Shown here piece after piece: positions 16,568-16,762 of a stretch of DNA of 16,762 nt. Origin of the DNA: Succinatimonas hippei (GTDB lineage: Bacteria > Pseudomonadota > Gammaproteobacteria > Enterobacterales > Succinivibrionaceae). The position numbers and the translations under genes were made by a program. The stretch covers positions 1 to 16,762 of the forward strand of contig SFGV01000042.1 in NCBI GenBank assembly GCA_004557545.1. Direction: 5' to 3'. Positions within the stretch are counted from its first letter, which is position 1, and each line of letters opens with the position of its first letter. Under the pieces are notes generated by a model. The model worked only from the letters and a program-made list of their open reading frames with translations. It was not told the origin of the DNA and did no database searches.

Positions 16568-16762
16568 ATGAAGTCTACAAAACAGGTCTGTGTTGGCTCC
16601 GAGAGCTTCAGTGAGTTCATAGACGGCAACTGCTACTACGTAGATAAAACCCGTTTCCTCCGTCCGGTATTCGCCACCCCCGGCAAGGTAAGGCTCTTTA
16701 CCCGTCCCCGCCGCTTTGGCAAGACCCTGACCATGAACATGTTTCATGAGTTTCTGAATTTA
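16568..16762 (+). CDS. N-terminus of an AAA-ATPase-like / PD-(D/E)XK nuclease protein, cut by the window end
   Basis: The first 65 residues are present and the frame is open to the window edge. The sequence shows the family's standard opening: a VGSESFSEFIDGNCYYVDKT segment, where YYVDKT is diagnostic, then RFLRPVFATPGKVRLFTRPRRFGKTLTMNMF, which carries the modified phosphate loop RPRRFGKT and is quoted here only in parts. PF09820 proteins usually run to 500 or more residues and end in a PD-(D/E)XK nuclease-like domain. They are present in many copies in gut anaerobes and their role is unknown. The start ATG at 16568 has GGTGGA (16557-16562) five bases upstream. Whether the gene is intact beyond the window is not visible. 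Confidence 0.85.
   Translation, partial: MKSTKQVCVGSESFSEFIDGNCYYVDKTRFLRPVFATPGKVRLFTRPRRFGKTLTMNMFHEFLNL

Overview
The window looks like a chromosomal segment of a gut- or rumen-type anaerobic gammaproteobacterium. RpoD, AspRS and YebC are clearly gammaproteobacterial in type. The mix of a C4-dicarboxylate-type TRAP transporter, sugar-acid catabolism and AAA-ATPase-like proteins of the kind expanded in gut anaerobes suggests a Succinivibrionaceae-like organism. That placement is inference from protein character, not from a search.

Layout. (1) 1-1662 (+): the end of an unidentified gene overlaps by ATGA a polytopic membrane protein of DUF6056 / GT-C glycosyltransferase type, probably the tail of a surface-glycan cluster. 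(2) 1725-2516 (-): an orphan family-3 amino-acid-binding periplasmic protein, sharing a bidirectional terminator with the preceding gene. (3) 2517-2907: a gene-free stretch with two inverted repeats. (4) 2908-4133 (-): a broken AAA_14/DUF4143 ATPase with an in-frame stop just after Walker A, a one-base frameshift at Walker B and no normal start codon. (5) 4402-11116 (+): an IclR-type regulator, a terminator, then a probable six-gene operon: TRAP binding protein, small permease, large permease, KDPGal/KDPG aldolase, 2-dehydro-3-deoxygalactonokinase and D-galactonate dehydratase, closed by a strong terminator. (6) 11190-13947 (+): aspS and yebC with a near-consensus promoter. (7) 13948-16209 (+): rpoD behind a structured leader. 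(8) 16210-16762: a structured gene-free stretch, then the first 65 codons of an AAA-ATPase-like (PF09820-type) protein cut by the window edge.

How the genes work together. Region 5 is the most coherent system. The TRAP transporter would import a sugar acid, most likely D-galactonate. DgoD dehydrates it to 2-keto-3-deoxygalactonate, DgoK phosphorylates that, and the aldolase splits the product to pyruvate and glyceraldehyde-3-phosphate. The upstream IclR protein is the obvious candidate regulator, and the operon promoter carries an FNR-like dyad at a class-II position. This differs from the E. coli dgo operon, which has a GntR regulator and an MFS carrier. I found no CRISPR array, tRNA, rRNA or intact mobile element. 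Nothing here is clearly a wholly new system. The best leads are the IclR/TRAP/dgo arrangement, the decayed ATPase with flanking repeats, and the rpoD leader.
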